The position numbers and the translations under genes were made by a program. From the NCBI GenBank assembly GCA_002900995.3, contig CM035306.1, forward strand, positions 3,010,100-3,074,099: DNA of 64,000 bases, written 5' to 3'. This document shows, piece by piece, positions 1 to 12,343 of the stretch; within the stretch, counting starts at the first letter, position 1, and every line of letters begins with the position of its first letter. Origin of the DNA: Ganoderma boninense. Its lineage: Eukaryota; Basidiomycota; Agaricomycetes; Polyporales; Polyporaceae. The notes beneath the pieces were generated by a model. The model did no database searches and was not told the origin of the DNA. It saw only the letters and a program-made list of their open reading frames with translations.

Positions 1-1515
1 GCTCACGCACAGACATAGAGGCGTGAAATGCACGTACAGAATCGTGAACGTCGAGCCGTACGCGATACCGGTACCGACGCTTAGCGGCCACACCGACTCC
101 TGCGTCCGCACACCGAGCTCGAGCCACCCGAAGGTCACTGCGAGCAGGAGCGACGTCCCGAGCATAAACACGACCCTGCTCGTGTACCGCTTGCGCGAGA
201 ACGCCCAGACGCCGTTAAGCCGGGAGGCGACGGGCGCGACGGCGTCCGCAACGGGGCCGACGATCAGGCGCGAGATGGTGTTGAAGAAGGACAGAAGGCG
301 GACTTGGCTCGAGACGTTGGCAGTCGTGTTTCCTCCCGCAGAGCTCGGCGGCAGGGAGAGTACGATGGTGCCGAGGTTCGAGACGACCATCTCGGCCTAG
401 ATAGGAAGTGCGTTAGTATTCGCAGCCAACACGTTCCGCGTAGGCGCGGATGCGTACCGCGCCGACGATGAGCACCATCCAGAAGGACAGAATCCAGAAG
501 TACGGGTCCCGGAAGAGGTCGAGGGTGCTGCCTTCCTGGGGCTCCTCCACCGGCACGAGGTGGACGTTTGCAGGATTCGTAGGGCCGTCTTCAGAATCGA
601 CAGCGCCCGCCCCTGCAAGAAGAGGCTCCTCTTCGGCCGCGTGGACTACGGCCTCCGAGTCAGCGTCGACGGCCTTCGCCTGCTCGGTTGTGCCGTTCAT
701 CATGTGCTGGTTTGCTCGGAAGATCGCGGCGGTGACTATGTGGATCGAGCCGGCCACCACAGCGAGCCATGTGAAGTACCTGGGGACGTCGAGAGTCTGG
801 CCGGGGACCGTGAAGACCTTGGACGCCACAAGCGACAAGAACAACGGCGAGAGTCCAAAAATGGACATGCTCGTCCCAGAGGCGACCCCGATATACTGCG
901 GGAATGACTTGGTTGCAGCGAATAGGAGCGAGAAGTACCTGTAGCGTTAAAGGTTAGCGCGGTGAGACGTTCGTTACGAAATGGATAGACGCACGAGCAG
1001 GCGGTCGCGAGACCGATCATTACAAAGTACAGCACGAGCCGGTGGAAGAGAGTGTCGGAAGCAACCACAGCATCTGGCGGAGCTTGTGCTACATCTCTGG
1101 CAAAGAGGCCGAACCCGAGGGAGTACAGGATGGCTGCGGCGAACGAGCATGACCATGCACCGTAACGGTCAATTGCTGTTCCAACGATTGCTGCGCAGGG
1201 GTACTGCCCAGCCATTCCACTGCATGACGCGGTCAGGTCCCGTCCAACCTAGGCTCGTGAAAACGGATGGTCTAGCTCACGCCAATGCAATTGTTGTCAA
1301 CTGTGGCTGGGTGAGCTTGAGATGCTCCACGAGCGCTGGTGCAATGAGGGGGAAGCTATAAACGCCTCCGCCGCATATCCTGAAGGTGAAAGGTAAGCAT
1401 TAGTTGAGGGTTTAAGGAAGAGAGATTGAGTGCGATATACGAACGCATTCGCAGCAACTGCGCAACATGTTAGGATGGACCGTATGTTGTTCGCATAGCC
1501 TGCAGCAACGCGCAT
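1..1515 (-). CDS. MFS transporter, MCH1/nodulin-like family (3' part cut by window edge)
   Basis: Multi-pass membrane carrier of the major facilitator superfamily, most like the monocarboxylate-transporter homologue MCH1; substrate unknown. Exon 1 (1445-1515) starts at the ATG at 1513-1515 and ends in phase 2 with donor GTTCGT; exon 2 begins at 1379 and gives a glycine-rich first helix (CGGGVYSFPLIAP). The next exon carries GMAGQYPCAAIVGTAIDRYG, the usual loop 2-3 motif. Helices follow, then a hydrophilic central loop rich in Glu and Pro (about 640-470), then LDLFRDPYFWILSFWMVL, which opens the second half as in MCH1. The final visible exon encodes GPVADAVAP and a helix ending near nucleotide 33, where a donor GTACGT starts an intron running off the window. 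Frames join cleanly. Family assignment is firm at MFS level, moderate for MCH1. Confidence 0.75.
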
Positions 1516-2659
1516 CTCCGCACGCAGTTCGAGCCACCGCTCGTCGAACCAGAAGAGATGAAGGTTACAGAGAAAGCAACAGAATGTCCTTCACGAGCCC
1601 GTGAACCAGATGTCCAGTGGGCTCAGGCGGGTGAGCGTGTTATGGCTGAGGGGAGGACAGGAGATGAAACCTGTCTGACAGCTCTGTGTCTTGCCCCACG
1701 GGCGGCCCGGCCTTCTCCCTGGTCGCCGGGGTACTCACGGTACTGTAAGACAGCGTTGTTCAAGCCGTTGTGTCCGGGACTATGCTCCCTGTCCTTCCCC
1801 ACTCTTTCTCCTCGTAAGTATTTGACTCCATTGACCGTCGGGTTTTGTTCTGTTATGTCCCTACCAAGACCTAGGCCCCTTCCGCTGCTCTTTCCGCCAA
1901 TGACAGTCTTTGACGGATGGTCTTGGCTAGCGCTGGGCGCGACGGCGCCTCCATCAATGGCGGAGATGGGCGGTGGAGATTGCATTCGTTTGGTCTCGCT
2001 AGACCGCAGCGCTCCGAGCACCATCAGGCCGGGGGTAGAGGCGATGATGAGTCGCGGTAGGTCGCTTTAGGTCGCGTTGCGATTGTGAGACGCTAGCGGA
2101 ACATGAATCATGTTGAACGAAACGCGAACGCGAACGCATCCTGACGAGTCAAGAACAGCACTGCGAGTCAGCGTCGGGCCGCTTGACGATGTAGTATGGC
2201 AATGGATACGAGGGCGCTTGCGGAAAGGAAGTTGCACGTCCGGCGTGCCAGCAAGGCACGGTTCGGTACAGTGCACACTCGTGCACGCGGAACTGCAACG
2301 CTGGGCTCGGAGGATGGGACAAGAGGGGACAAGTTGAGGAGGTTGGGAGGGTGTGACCCTAGCGACGGGATGATCGCGCCTCGCGCGCGCGAGTGTTGGG
2401 TAAGCGATGGTGATGGCGGTGCAGTGCGCGGGGGCAGATATATTGAATGCCGCCAGGGGCTGTTTGCCCTCGAGCTTTGTGCTGTCCACCCTCGCTTTGT
2501 TCTTTTCTTTCTCTCTCCCAGGCCACTTGCTTGACGCATTGTCGGACAGGATTCCGGACACGGAGCTGGTACTTAACTCTAGTGTTGGCCCATCACCCAA
2601 GCATACCGTCGACCGGTCCCGTCCCTCCTTAACACTCTGCGCTCTTGCTCGTGCACGCC
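1516..2659. promoter_or_regulatory. 1.1-kb divergent intergenic region
   Basis: Lies between the start codons of the MFS gene (-) and the MARVEL-like gene (+), so it must hold both promoters. Open frames here (for example 1558-2070 and 1623-2024 on opposite strands) overlap each other, have no recognisable domain and look like chance frames in GC-rich DNA. No repeat or RNA gene was recognised. Confidence 0.4.
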
Positions 2660-4129
2660 ATGGCGAACTTTTCTCTTTCTTTCTACCGGTACTCATCTTT
2701 CGGTCAGTCCATTTCAATATTTGATCCCTGAGCCATCCATTTCTTAACCATCCCCACCTGTCCAGCTCTTTTCAGTCTCTGCAATGCTGTTCTCTGTGTT
2801 GTTGGGGTGTGGAATCTCACATTAGCCGAACACTTGGGGTGGAGACGTACGTGTTACAATTCTCTCACATTAATCTTATCCTAACTTCTTCACGTCGTGC
2901 AGCATTCGTTGATGCATATCTCATCGCGGTCGGTGCAGCTGGCATTCTTTGGATGTTCCCCGTCATCTTCCTGGACCAATTTGTCCGCAACGCTCTTATC
3001 AGCCGGGTATGGCTGGAGGGTGCGTGGGTCTGTCTCGCCTGGCTCCTGACCCTTGGTATGTCTGCCCATGTCGTGCCGGTCGCTTTCATTCTGACTCCCT
3101 TGCAGCTGGTGCTGCGGCCGCCTCCGCCATATTGCCACCAACGATGTGCACTGCCCCAGGTAAGTCCACGTTGCGGTGGGCTATGGTTTGATTCTGAACA
3201 CCTACCCTAGCGACATTCCTTCTCCATGGTTCATGTGCAACGTCGGATGTGCTTCTCGCTTTCTCTTGGATAGGTGCTCTCAATTGTGAGTTTCCCTCGT
3301 GATTCAGAGTGATGTTCTGGTCTCTGAGGTCTGTCTAGTGCTGGCATACTTTTGCATATTGATGATCTCCGCAATAATCCACATGAAGGACGACCCCACG
3401 GTCTGGGCCGCCCACACGAGAACATATCCGTGGTACAAGTTGAATGAGCAACTCAACAGTGCCCGACAATCCCCCTCACAGACTATGTGGCCAAAACCTC
3501 TCCCTTCCGCTGCCCCCTCCATCCGCCTTCCCTCAGACTTCTCAGAACGAATGGTCGGCAACGGCGCGCTCAAGAGCTCAGCTGTACGGAGTTCCACGAT
3601 GAAGAGCTCGACGCTCCGGAGCTCCATGTTCAGCAGCGAAAAGCTCTCCGCCATTCCCACAGGGTTCCGGCCGTCGAAGACGCCGCTCACGGGCAACAAG
3701 TCGTCCAAGATCCTCCAGAGCGCATGGGTCTCTGCGAAAGTCACGCCCGCGTCCCCGCACTCCGACGGGTCCGACTATTCGACGGGCTCAGGGTCCGGCT
3801 CGTCCCGTTCCGACCTCACGTCGACGCCGACGGGTATTCCGCCGTCGGCGATGTACGTGCCCTTCTCGTCGACGATCAAGCCGTCCCCAAATATTCCCCC
3901 ACGCTCGAGCTCGTTGACGACGTCGTTCAACCAGCCGCCCCCCATGAGCGCGCTCTTGACCCCTTCACGAAAGGGGAACGCGAGCTCGGCGGTAGTGCCG
4001 TCACCACACCTCTCAGCGGCGCCTGCGGGTGCGCGCGAAAACGTGCCACGGAAGTCGAAGCGGAAATCGACCCGGCCACCCCCCCTCGACATGACGAGGC
4101 TGCATTCCACGTATGGGTTCTTACGGTGA
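2660..4129 (+). CDS. MARVEL-like four-helix membrane protein with Ser/Pro-rich tail
   Basis: Predicted integral membrane protein with four helices and a cytosolic tail, the layout of fungal MARVEL-domain proteins; function unknown. Exon 1 (2660-2702, phase 1) encodes MANFSLSFYRYSSF. Exon 2 (2766-2846) completes helix 1 (CNAVLCVVGVWNLTLAEHLG). Later exons give helix 2 (YLIAVGAAGILWMFPVIFL), helix 3 (AWVCLAWLLTLAGAAAASAI) with a Cys-containing loop (PPTMCTAP, LLHGSCATSD), and helix 4 (GALNLLAYFCILMISAII). Each intron is GT-AG and about 55-60 nt. The last exon, from 3331, encodes a tail of about 250 residues rich in Ser, Pro and Thr with short SS-MKSS-TLRSS reiterations and a basic patch (PRKSKRKSTRPPP) before the stop at 4127-4129. 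No catalytic motif is visible. Confidence 0.75.
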
Positions 4130-5219
4130 GGAGACACGCCAGGTGTCCGCGAGCGGACCTGGCGCCCTCAGAGCAGAGACCGAACCCCGTCTGCTCGGGT
4201 AGACAGCGTCGCCGCGCGACATTGCTGTCTTCTGTGTACAAGCAGCGGTTCTCGATGTATCAGTAGTAGTTGTAGTACGCTATGTTGTGTACGAGCTGTA
4301 GTGCTATCCTCACTGTGCGAATTCCATTTGCATTTTTACTGTCCCTGCGGTTACGACCCGCGGGGGTCATAACCACTATGTGGAGAGGTGGGGATGAATG
4401 TTAGTCCCGTACACCCGGACCGCGCCCGAGGGCCAAAGCGACGATAAAACATCCGGGGCAGAGTCAGCAGTATTGGCTGCATTTTATTCCATCCCGAGCA
4501 TTGCCTGTGTTGCCACTGGCGCTCATTCATTGTTTGTTCCTTGCAAGTTGCAGCCGCCGTCATCAGCTCGGAGACCATCGCCGCCCGCGTCCCCACATCG
4601 CTCGAGCATATCGTGCGTATTCTACTTTCATCATTGATGTGCAACTGCAATTGCTCACGCAGCTGTATTTCATGCTGTCACCCTATAGGTATGCCAGTGG
4701 GGGTAGAGGGCTACTGGACATTGTAACTCTCAGGATGTGGAGTAGCCTCCACCCTGTTATCACCGCACGCAATGGCAGATTGGAAGGAACAGCCTTCGGA
4801 GACAGTGCGATCCAGTCCTGTGCAATGCAAGCACTTTGTACCCACGTCGTATCGGTCGCTATGCTCTCCCGTCTCTACAAGGGCTGTCGCTGGATTTGGA
4901 TACAGTCCTTTCAAGCTCGAACCCTCGGTCCGAGGCGCACGTACAACGTACTTGACCTTTGTCTGAAACCGATGCCGTGGGTGCCCGGGAAAGCATCCCT
5001 GTATTGCTCGGAGCTGGAAAACCATTTCTCTCTTGCACCGGCCGCTGTGGATCGCCTGTGTCGGTGTGGAAGTGATGCTTCCGGGTCATCACTTGACAGC
5101 AGTGACTGCGCCAGTCGATCCTTGGGGCAAGAGGTTTGATTGTCCGGTGGGGCTAGCAGCCTGAAGAAGACGCGCGAGAAAGGTTGCGGTTATATATTCG
5201 TCTTCCTGTATCGCCTGCC
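4130..5219. other. 1.1-kb intergenic region, no supported gene
   Basis: A 212-codon frame at 4501-5139 and smaller ones have no domain, no credible splice continuation and an atypical composition. A TATA-like TTATATATTC near 5190 sits about 30 bases before the next start codon and may serve the DUF6533 gene. Nothing else was recognised. Confidence 0.35.
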
Positions 5220-6743
5220 ATGCCTTCGGTCCAAGCCCCCTCTGAACTGCTATGGAGGTTGCAAGCAACGATTCGCCCTGGTCGGCAAGTACACAACGGA
5301 TCCGGAGGTCAGTGACTATATTTCTTTTGCTCGCAGAGTGACCTCACCATTCTTTGCAGTATCTATTCCGTCGTATCTGCGGCAGGTCAGCACACTGTTG
5401 TCTTCATCAGGCCGTCAGCGTACCGTATGCGCTTACCGAACGTACCGGTGGCCGCAGCACTCATTGTATTCGAGCACATCGCCACGCTCGATCGTGAAAT
5501 CGACTTTCTGAAGGGTCGCAAGTTCTCGTGGGCGAAGTGCATTTTCCTTCTGAATAGATATGGCAGCATTGTCAACTATCTAGCTATCGTGATTATGGCA
5601 TCGCCAACCACTGACCTTATGGTGAGTGTGAATATTGAGGCCACTATTTGGTTCTGAAGATTGATTGAAGTATCAATGTGGTTTTATACAGAGGTGGCTC
5701 AACTCCTTATGACAGTTCAGCTCAGGCTAATTCCCGAGCAGATGCGTGGCTATCACGCGATTCGTGCAAACCTGTAACACCGTGCTACTTGTTGTCTGGA
5801 TAGGCAAGTCTACGAAGTTAAGAGGTACCTACATATCGTATCTTACCATCCCTCGAACAGCGTTCTCATGCCTCAGGACTTACGCGATCAATGCGAGCAA
5901 TTGGAAGGCCACTGCATCCGTTTTAGTGACCGGGCTCGTATCCATCGCTCTGGAAATGGTACACATTTCGTACATGGTTCCATTAACTCCCCCTGACCCC
6001 CACACAGTCCGTCATCCCACAGACATCCATATCGCTCACAGCAAATTCAAGATGCGAACAGAGCACTCCCGGTGTGTCAATAGCGACGGTGAACCTGTGC
6101 GTCCTACCTATCGTCACTACGGCAGTTCAGTGCTGATATGTATACCGTCAACAGATGTGCGTGCTTATACTCTGATGCCTGAGGTAGGTAGGTAAATACT
6201 GACCACGGAGTACCAGTGTCAACAGTAGGACGTGTGTTCGCGCTCCTCTCCAACACCATCGTCCTGACCGCAACGTGGCTCGGGACACGACACACCATCC
6301 GGACGGGCAAAGAGGTCGGACTCAGCACTGTCTATGCATCCTTTCTTTTCTGGAACGGACTACGAACGTTTGTGTGCGTCCCCTCCGTTACGGTCCTTGT
6401 CTCGTCCGGTCTGCTCTTTGCTGAAGGCGGTTTCCTTGCAGGTTCTTGGTGGTCATCAATATCGTGCAAATTGTGCTGTCATGCTTGCATTTCGACGGCG
6501 TTGTATTTCTAGATCTACCAAGAGTGTGAGTGAACGCTTTCCTTGGTGACCGGGTGTGTTCTCGTATTGACTGCTGCCATTATCTGGGAACGCAGCATGA
6601 TCTCCATCTGCGTCTCCCGCTTCTTTCTGAGCTTACACAGACTCGGCACACACGACCCCGACGAGAGTCTCAGCCTGCCACCGTTCTCATCCATACACAC
6701 GTTTGAGCACGGAGAATTGATCCGTCTTTCCGAGTGCAAGTGA
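5220..6743 (+). CDS. DUF6533-domain seven-helix membrane protein
   Basis: Member of a large basidiomycete family of unknown function. The diagnostic N-terminal DUF6533 block is at 5427-5620: a helix, then FEHIATLDREIDFLKGRKFS and FLLNRYGSIVNYLAIVIM. Downstream exons give VWIAFSCLRTYAINASNW (the conserved LRxYA motif), TGLVSIALEM, a Thr/Ser loop, LLSNTIVLTATWLGTRHTIR, a segment at the position of the usual LLRDG motif (FLFWNGLRTF), FLVVINIVQIVLSCL, and the terminal CVSRFFLSLHR that matches the family's ISRFLLxLR. The exon boundary at VWI|AFS needs a GC-AG intron starting with GCAAGT near 5803. The ATG at 5220 has a good context, but the first exons (5220-5410) are the least certain part. The stop at 6741-6743 lies 118 bases from the convergent M13 stop. 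Confidence 0.65.
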
Positions 6744-6861
6744 CTACAGGTTACCCCGAGATTCCCTTGCAAGAGCCCCAGAAACTGTTTTTTGTGTATA
6801 ACGATCGATTCCACATAAATAGCCACAAATATTGTTACACGGTCCTCCCTGTCTGTCCTAC

Positions 6862-9800
6862 CTACCAGAAAATGCATCTCTTTTCTTGTGGAGGATTCAA
6901 CTGAGCTTCAAGTCAGCATTGCGCGTTGACGTCGAAGAAAAAAAGACCCAATGACTGACCTTCGCATGACGCGAGCAATTGAAGGCTGCGGCGAACTCTG
7001 GGATATTCGAAACCGTGCCGTGCACACGATAACGGTTCGGCGAATGTGGGTCTGTACGTACTCTGGCGACCTGTGCCCAATAGTTTGGTAAGATGTCCGA
7101 AATGTGCAAATAAGATTGCTTACTGCGGCCTCGGGCTTGATGTTTTGCGCCCAACTGCGAGCGAATGAGATGAAGAACAGTTGTTCGCTGATTGATGCAC
7201 GATCAGAATGCTGGATGGATGCGATCGGATCACAGATGGCATACCGGGTATAGTTCAAGCCAGGGAGCAAAAACTCAGTCTTATCGTTGTATTGCGCCTT
7301 CCAGGCACGGAATGCTTGGATAAGACCGCTGTCTCCGATGTTTTCTCCAGAGGTCCTGTGAAGGAAGTCAGCAAATGGTCAACCTGTCCTGTAAACGGCT
7401 TGACGCACAGGTTGCCATTGACGTGAATTTTGCCACCCTTGCCATCGTCGACAGTGTAGTCTACAAACCAGGCCGTTAGTCCAAACAGAGAGAAACTGGA
7501 AACGACACGTACTCGAGTACTGGTCGACGATGCATTTCTGCCTGACGTTGAACCCTTCACTGGTGGAGTTCGTCCACCATTCCTCCAGCTTGCCGTTCTG
7601 GTTGTACAGACGACCCGCAGAATCAAACGCGTGCTGTAAATCGCCACTAAGTCAATACGCATGTCGTAGGCACCGCATGAAAATGAACCATACTGTGAGT
7701 TCATGAGCAGCGACTTGTCCGAAGGAACCGTAGTTCATGTAGCCAGGCCTGGGGGAGGAGAAAGTTAAATTTAGGTTTTTTTGGATCATCCATGTGAACT
7801 GACCAATCTCCACGGAAGAAAGGAGGGCGGAGAATGCCCGCGGGGAAGACAATCTGAAGGCATGTACATCGGTATGTAACTTCCAAACACTGAGTAAACT
7901 AGATGCGCACCTCATTGGCAGGGGGGTTGAAGTACGCGTTGACAGTCGAAGCGTACATCTCCCAAGACTGGGGATCGCGTTGCTTGCCGATCTGGAACCA
8001 TGTGCGGATCTGGTCTGCAGTCCTACAGAAGGGGAGAGTGTTCAGCTGAGAAGGAGGGTGCCCCATAGATAGGGCTTACTCCGCGCTTAGCATGTTCTCA
8101 AAGAACGTATCATTCTTGATCGTCACGCGGTTGTACCAGTTGACCAAGGAGCGAGGATCCTCGGTGTTGGGCGACAACGGGTACCCGACTTTGACACGAA
8201 GAGCATCCGCCTACACAAAATAGGTTTGAAGAAAAGCAAGAGCCTTGCGGAAAGCCGACGTACCTTTCCAGCAGCAGCGGTTGCGCTTTTCTTGTCCATC
8301 CACTCCAGCTTCTTCAGAGACTTCTTGAAGGCGCCGATTATGTCTGTTGGCTTCCGTTCAGTACGATCCTACACTTGCACAATCAAAGTGTGAATGTACC
8401 TGTGATAACCTTTGTCGCAACTCTTCGTGAGTCCCCACCGAAGGTCTCCCTCACGAAGTAGCGTCCAAGTGCAAAGCCCAACGCAGACTCCACACGACCG
8501 ACGCAATATTCCGCGCGGTCGCCAACAGCACCTTTCTTGATGCCGTTCAAAACCTCTTCAAGGCTTCGTACTGCTTGCCACGCCTCCGTCTCAAGGCCAA
8601 GGTAGGATGCGTACGCAAGCCCGGCGCGCGTGACGAAGTAGGCTTCGAGAACGTCCTTGTTCGTGTCGTTCAGAATGCGTGACAAGTCAGAGAGGTATGT
8701 CGTGGAGGTGAGGATGATCGTGTTTGGGAAGTTACGGGGGGCGAAAGTGGAGAAGTACGTCGAGAAATCGAACTCGGGAAGGGAGGCGCTGACATTCTTA
8801 AAGGACACTGGGTTGTAAGTGGCAATAGGATCCTGGTACAGGATATCGCTGAAGCTATGGGTCAGGAACTTGCCAGAAGTCTGCAACGTCGTGTAACTCA
8901 CAGGTCAAGACTCGCGTTGGCGATGCGCTTCTCGAACTTGATGATCTCCTTTGCTAACCTTTGAGCGCGATCTGTACGGTTCTCGGTAGAACTGCCATCA
9001 TCGTCATCACCCCAGGGCGGCCAGGGCCAAGGAGGCCAAACCTTAAGGCGCTCTTCGTGGACTACTAGCTGAGAAGGCCCCTGGTCCGCGTCTTGCTCCT
9101 CCAAAATGGTGTCCTCTTCGTTGTCAAGTGTGATGAGAAGGCGCTTCAGGGTCTTCTGGTAAAGGTCGACAATTGATTCTTCCTCGTAATATTCCTACCA
9201 GGTGTCAGATCATAGAGCCAACATAGAGCCGTTGCGACGCTACCTTCGAAGGGAGGCCAAGGTCAGGTTGGCTGATCCAGAGCGTCATCAAATTGGGGTC
9301 ACTTCCAACATCGCCGTCGATTGTGTAAGAGAACAGGGCACCGATACCTTTCATACAATTAGAGCCGCAACCTTTAATGTCAGGCCGAAAGAGTCTACTC
9401 ACCACGGGAGTGGAGGTACGCAACCGCAGCCGTCAACCTATCTCTCTCCTGGCCCGACTTCGACTTGAGAGCGTCTACGACAGTCGTCTTGCCGCGGAAT
9501 ACCTTCCGGATTTTCTGGGTCATCTCCTTGAGAGGGGCTTCTCCAATGCCATTTAGGTAATCCTCGTCCAGGCATGACTGGTAGAGACCACGGAGCTTCT
9601 TGAGTAGCTGCTCATCATATGGGTTGGATGCCATGAGAGACGAAGCCTCGGCGAAATGGGAAGACGAGTCCTCTGACAGAATTTGCTGCAGCAGACGTTT
9701 GTTCTGGAGCGCTATCTCCTCGAAGTGGCCGAATTTGCCCTTGTCAGAGGGAATTGGGTTGGACTTGAGCCATCCGCCATCTGTGTGTTCACGTCAGGGT

Positions 9801-10362
9801 ATGAAGGATACGGCGCAACTGCGAAACTCACTGGCGTAGTCATAGAAGTTCTCGCATGGGTCTTCGGACTCATCCAGCGCCGATAGTACGGAGGAAGCAA
9901 GGCTAATGCACGAGGCCGAAAGGCAAACAGGCTACGAGAAGGGGAATGTGTTGAACGCACAAGAAAGAAAAGCGGGCGGAAACATACCTCCTCAGGGGGG
10001 CTCGTTGGCTCCGGGAAAGAAACAGTGGTTGTAGATGCCGCGGTAGTGGTAGCCTGCGAGGTAGTAGTGATCGTGGCAGTGACTGTAACGGTTGTCTCTC
10101 CATTCCCTTCACCGCGGTTAAGCTTGTGTTGTGCACCAGCGAAGAGACCAATGAAGACAGAGCTGAGGAGGAGGAACACGAGAGTTGCGATCAGCAGGAC
10201 CTTCGTCAACGGCGACAAGGGCTCCTGCACAATTGCGGCAAGGCGGTCAATAAAGGACGGTTCTTCATCCTGGTCCGCAGGGGCTTCGTCAGGGTGCGAA
10301 ACGTTCTGAAGGAGAGGGGCCGTCTCTAATGGAGATAGCAGTGGTTGGACATCAGCCGACAT
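6862..10362 (-). CDS. M13-family zinc metallopeptidase, type II membrane protein (neprilysin/ECE-like)
   Basis: Membrane-anchored extracytoplasmic endopeptidase of the neprilysin family. The N-terminus (ATG 10360-10362) has about 60 cytosolic residues, one transmembrane helix (VLLIATLVFLLLSSVFIGLF), then a Thr-rich stalk. The ectodomain starts with DPCENFYDYA and NGGWLKSNPIPSDKG. The catalytic part has NAYFNPPANE, VFPAGILRPPFF and GSFGQVAAHELT|HAFDSAGRLY, the zinc motif HExxH being split by an intron at about 7665-7720. An IGDSGLIQAF segment supplies the third ligand region. The C-terminus is rescued by splicing: after FNCSRHAK an intron of about 60 nt leads to LNPPQEKRCIFW and the stop at 6862-6864, the canonical CxxW end of M13 enzymes. 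Roughly 12 exons. An in-frame ATG at 10557 is less likely because it would put an Arg-rich stretch before the cytosolic tail. Confidence 0.88.
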
Positions 10363-10803
10363 GACGAGGACGCGTAGAGCAGAGGTGAAGATGCGCACCC
10401 TCGTCCGTGGACGGCCTTGGTGGTCGCGTGTCCGCCATGCTGGCGGGGTGTGGTCGTGCGGGTCAAGGACGCGTGTGGACAGACGGAGACGGGGACGACG
10501 GCGGCTCCGCGTCCCAGCCAAAGCCCGACGTAGGCAACAGGCGCCCATATGCATCATCGCACGTGCTCGCGGTCATCGGCTCGGTCCGCCCACCCGTGTG
10601 GCTGTCGTCCTCCACCCTCCCAGCACGCGCCAACGAGCACAAATTCACCACCCTGGCAACTCGAGCACATACGAATTACAGATCACAAGTAATTCCAAGT
10701 CTAACATTCAGGGAGATGGGATCATCATGATGCAAAGCGATGTGATATGAACTTGGAGAGCATTCACAGAGCAAATAGTAGTGTCCAGCGAGAAGCCACT
10801 CCA
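10363..10803. promoter_or_regulatory. Intergenic region upstream of the M13 gene
   Basis: Space between two minus-strand genes: 3' region of the scramblase gene and promoter of the M13 gene. Open frames on both strands are Arg-rich and have no domain. No repeat recognised. Confidence 0.3.
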
Positions 10804-12343
10804 TCACTCAGCAGAATCAAACAGGAAGAAGCCGCCGCTATAAAATGTGTGTTAACGCAGCACTGGAATGGAAGCATCATTCAAGTGGCTGCTCACCCTC
10901 CAGATCCAGAGTGCCTAGAAAAGTAGTCGAAGTCGATATTGACTGCAGAAAGTCAGCCTTAGTAGGTGGGTCGTACAAGATGACTTACCGGCCGTGGCTA
11001 GGATGAGCTGATCAGAATTGAGGTGTCAGTATTCCATGTCAGTGTCCAAACATGGGGTATCCTTACCGCACGCTCGTCCACGCTCAACTTGCGGATGAGA
11101 TGAGGCTTCTGGGCGACGTCATCTCCCTCCGTCGGCTCATCACCACTGAAGTTGACGAAGTATTGGCCTATGAGCAGTTTAAGTATGGGGCGAATGGATG
11201 CCATCCGCTGAAATACCTGTATCTGTGAAGATCTACACTGCCATTCAGTCCCCGGCCTGAGTCTAGAAGGAAAAGACTCACCTCACGACCAAACCCGCGG
11301 AACGCGCGATTGACACTGGCAATAGACAGACCTTGGGCGTCCTTGAGGGCAAAGTCCCAAGCCAGGAAGCCCCCATCGATCACTGCGAACTGATGGAACA
11401 AGTCAGGTTCGGGTTCGGGTTGTGGCTTGTCCGCTTTGGACAATATTCGATGGGGACTTGAGCGCAGGAACAAGTCGTATCGTCTTCTCCAAAAATGCCA
11501 CCGCTGCTGCACTTCTGCGAACGTATCCATGACGAGTTCTTCCCCTTGAATGTTGGCACTGGTATTTGATCGTTGCACGTACATCCTAGAGTTGATGAAG
11601 GCGAAGGGTCGGCGAATCTACCGTTAACATGTAAGTGTGGCGTAAGCGACGATAGCACAATAGAATATACCCAGAGAACAGGAGTCCCTTCCGCATCCAT
11701 AACGATGGAACGGAACGGTCGGTGGGTCCTGAAGACCTGTCGCGAGAGAGTAGCGAGGAAGCCTTGTTCCTCTTCCGCAATATATCCAAGGGTCTCGCCA
11801 AGCTCGTTCACTGCAACAGATCCTAGTTATTTTACCATGACCATGCAGGCAGTATGAACGTACGCACTTATTACATAGCGGTTCGCCTGTTCAAACCCAA
11901 CGAAGATATTCAGCATTTCGAGTTGCCTGTCATGCATTCGTCTCTGATTTCCCCCTCCATGGGCGAAGTCGAACGTACCGTGTAATAATCAGTTTATCAT
12001 TCTGAAGTAGCCTCTGCAGCCCTTCTTCCGGATTACGCGATGGGGTGCGCACACTCTGTTCCCAGAGTGGCGACTGTTCCGCAGAGGGCTGCGACTCATA
12101 CGAAGTGCTCCAGGACTGCTGGTCTTGTCCCTCTGGGCGAGAATCTGGACCCGGTCTGGCCTGTTTGGGGTAGACCTTTGGTCGTTCGCGTCCTACTCCT
12201 GGGCGCGGTTTCTCAAAGCGCGAGTGTGCATAAGTCCTGGCGGCGACGGCACTGCTGAAAACGGGCGTGCGTGGAAGACCAGGAGTCCGAGCAGATTGTG
12301 AGGCAAGCGAGAGATATCGTGGTGCTTTTCTCAAAGAAAGCAT
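10804..12343 (-). CDS. AIM25: Mitochondrial phospholipid scramblase-like protein
   Basis: Scramblase-family protein; the yeast homologue Aim25 is mitochondrial and affects mitochondrial inheritance and stress tolerance. The N-terminus (MLSLRKAPRYLSLASQSAR) is basic, Ser-rich and lacks acidic residues, a good presequence. A Pro/Gln-rich linker follows. The scramblase fold runs from NPEEGLQRLLQNDKLIITRQLEMLNIFVGFEQANRY (joined by an intron) through ELGETLGYIAEEEQGFL, RQVFRTHRPFRSIVMDAEG, FAFINSRMYV and EVQQRWHFWRRRYDLF. It continues with GGFLAWDFALKDAQG, SVNRAFRGFGREIFTDTGQYFV, DERALILATAVNIDFDYFSRHSG and the short GGFFLFDSAE end (stop 10804-10806). It is divergent from MSS51, another mitochondrial gene, with only 245 bases between start codons. 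Confidence 0.85.

Noticed and set aside
1558..2070. 170-codon plus-strand frame between the MFS and MARVEL-like genes
   Set aside because: No domain, overlaps an equally long minus-strand frame, composition of random GC-rich DNA.
4501..5139. 212-codon plus-strand frame before the DUF6533 gene
   Set aside because: No motif, no hydrophobic pattern matching DUF6533, and no splice continuation into the next gene.
10363..10557. Upstream in-frame ATG for the M13 peptidase
   Set aside because: It would add an Arg/His-rich stretch unlike the acidic cytosolic tail; the ATG at 10362 fits better.
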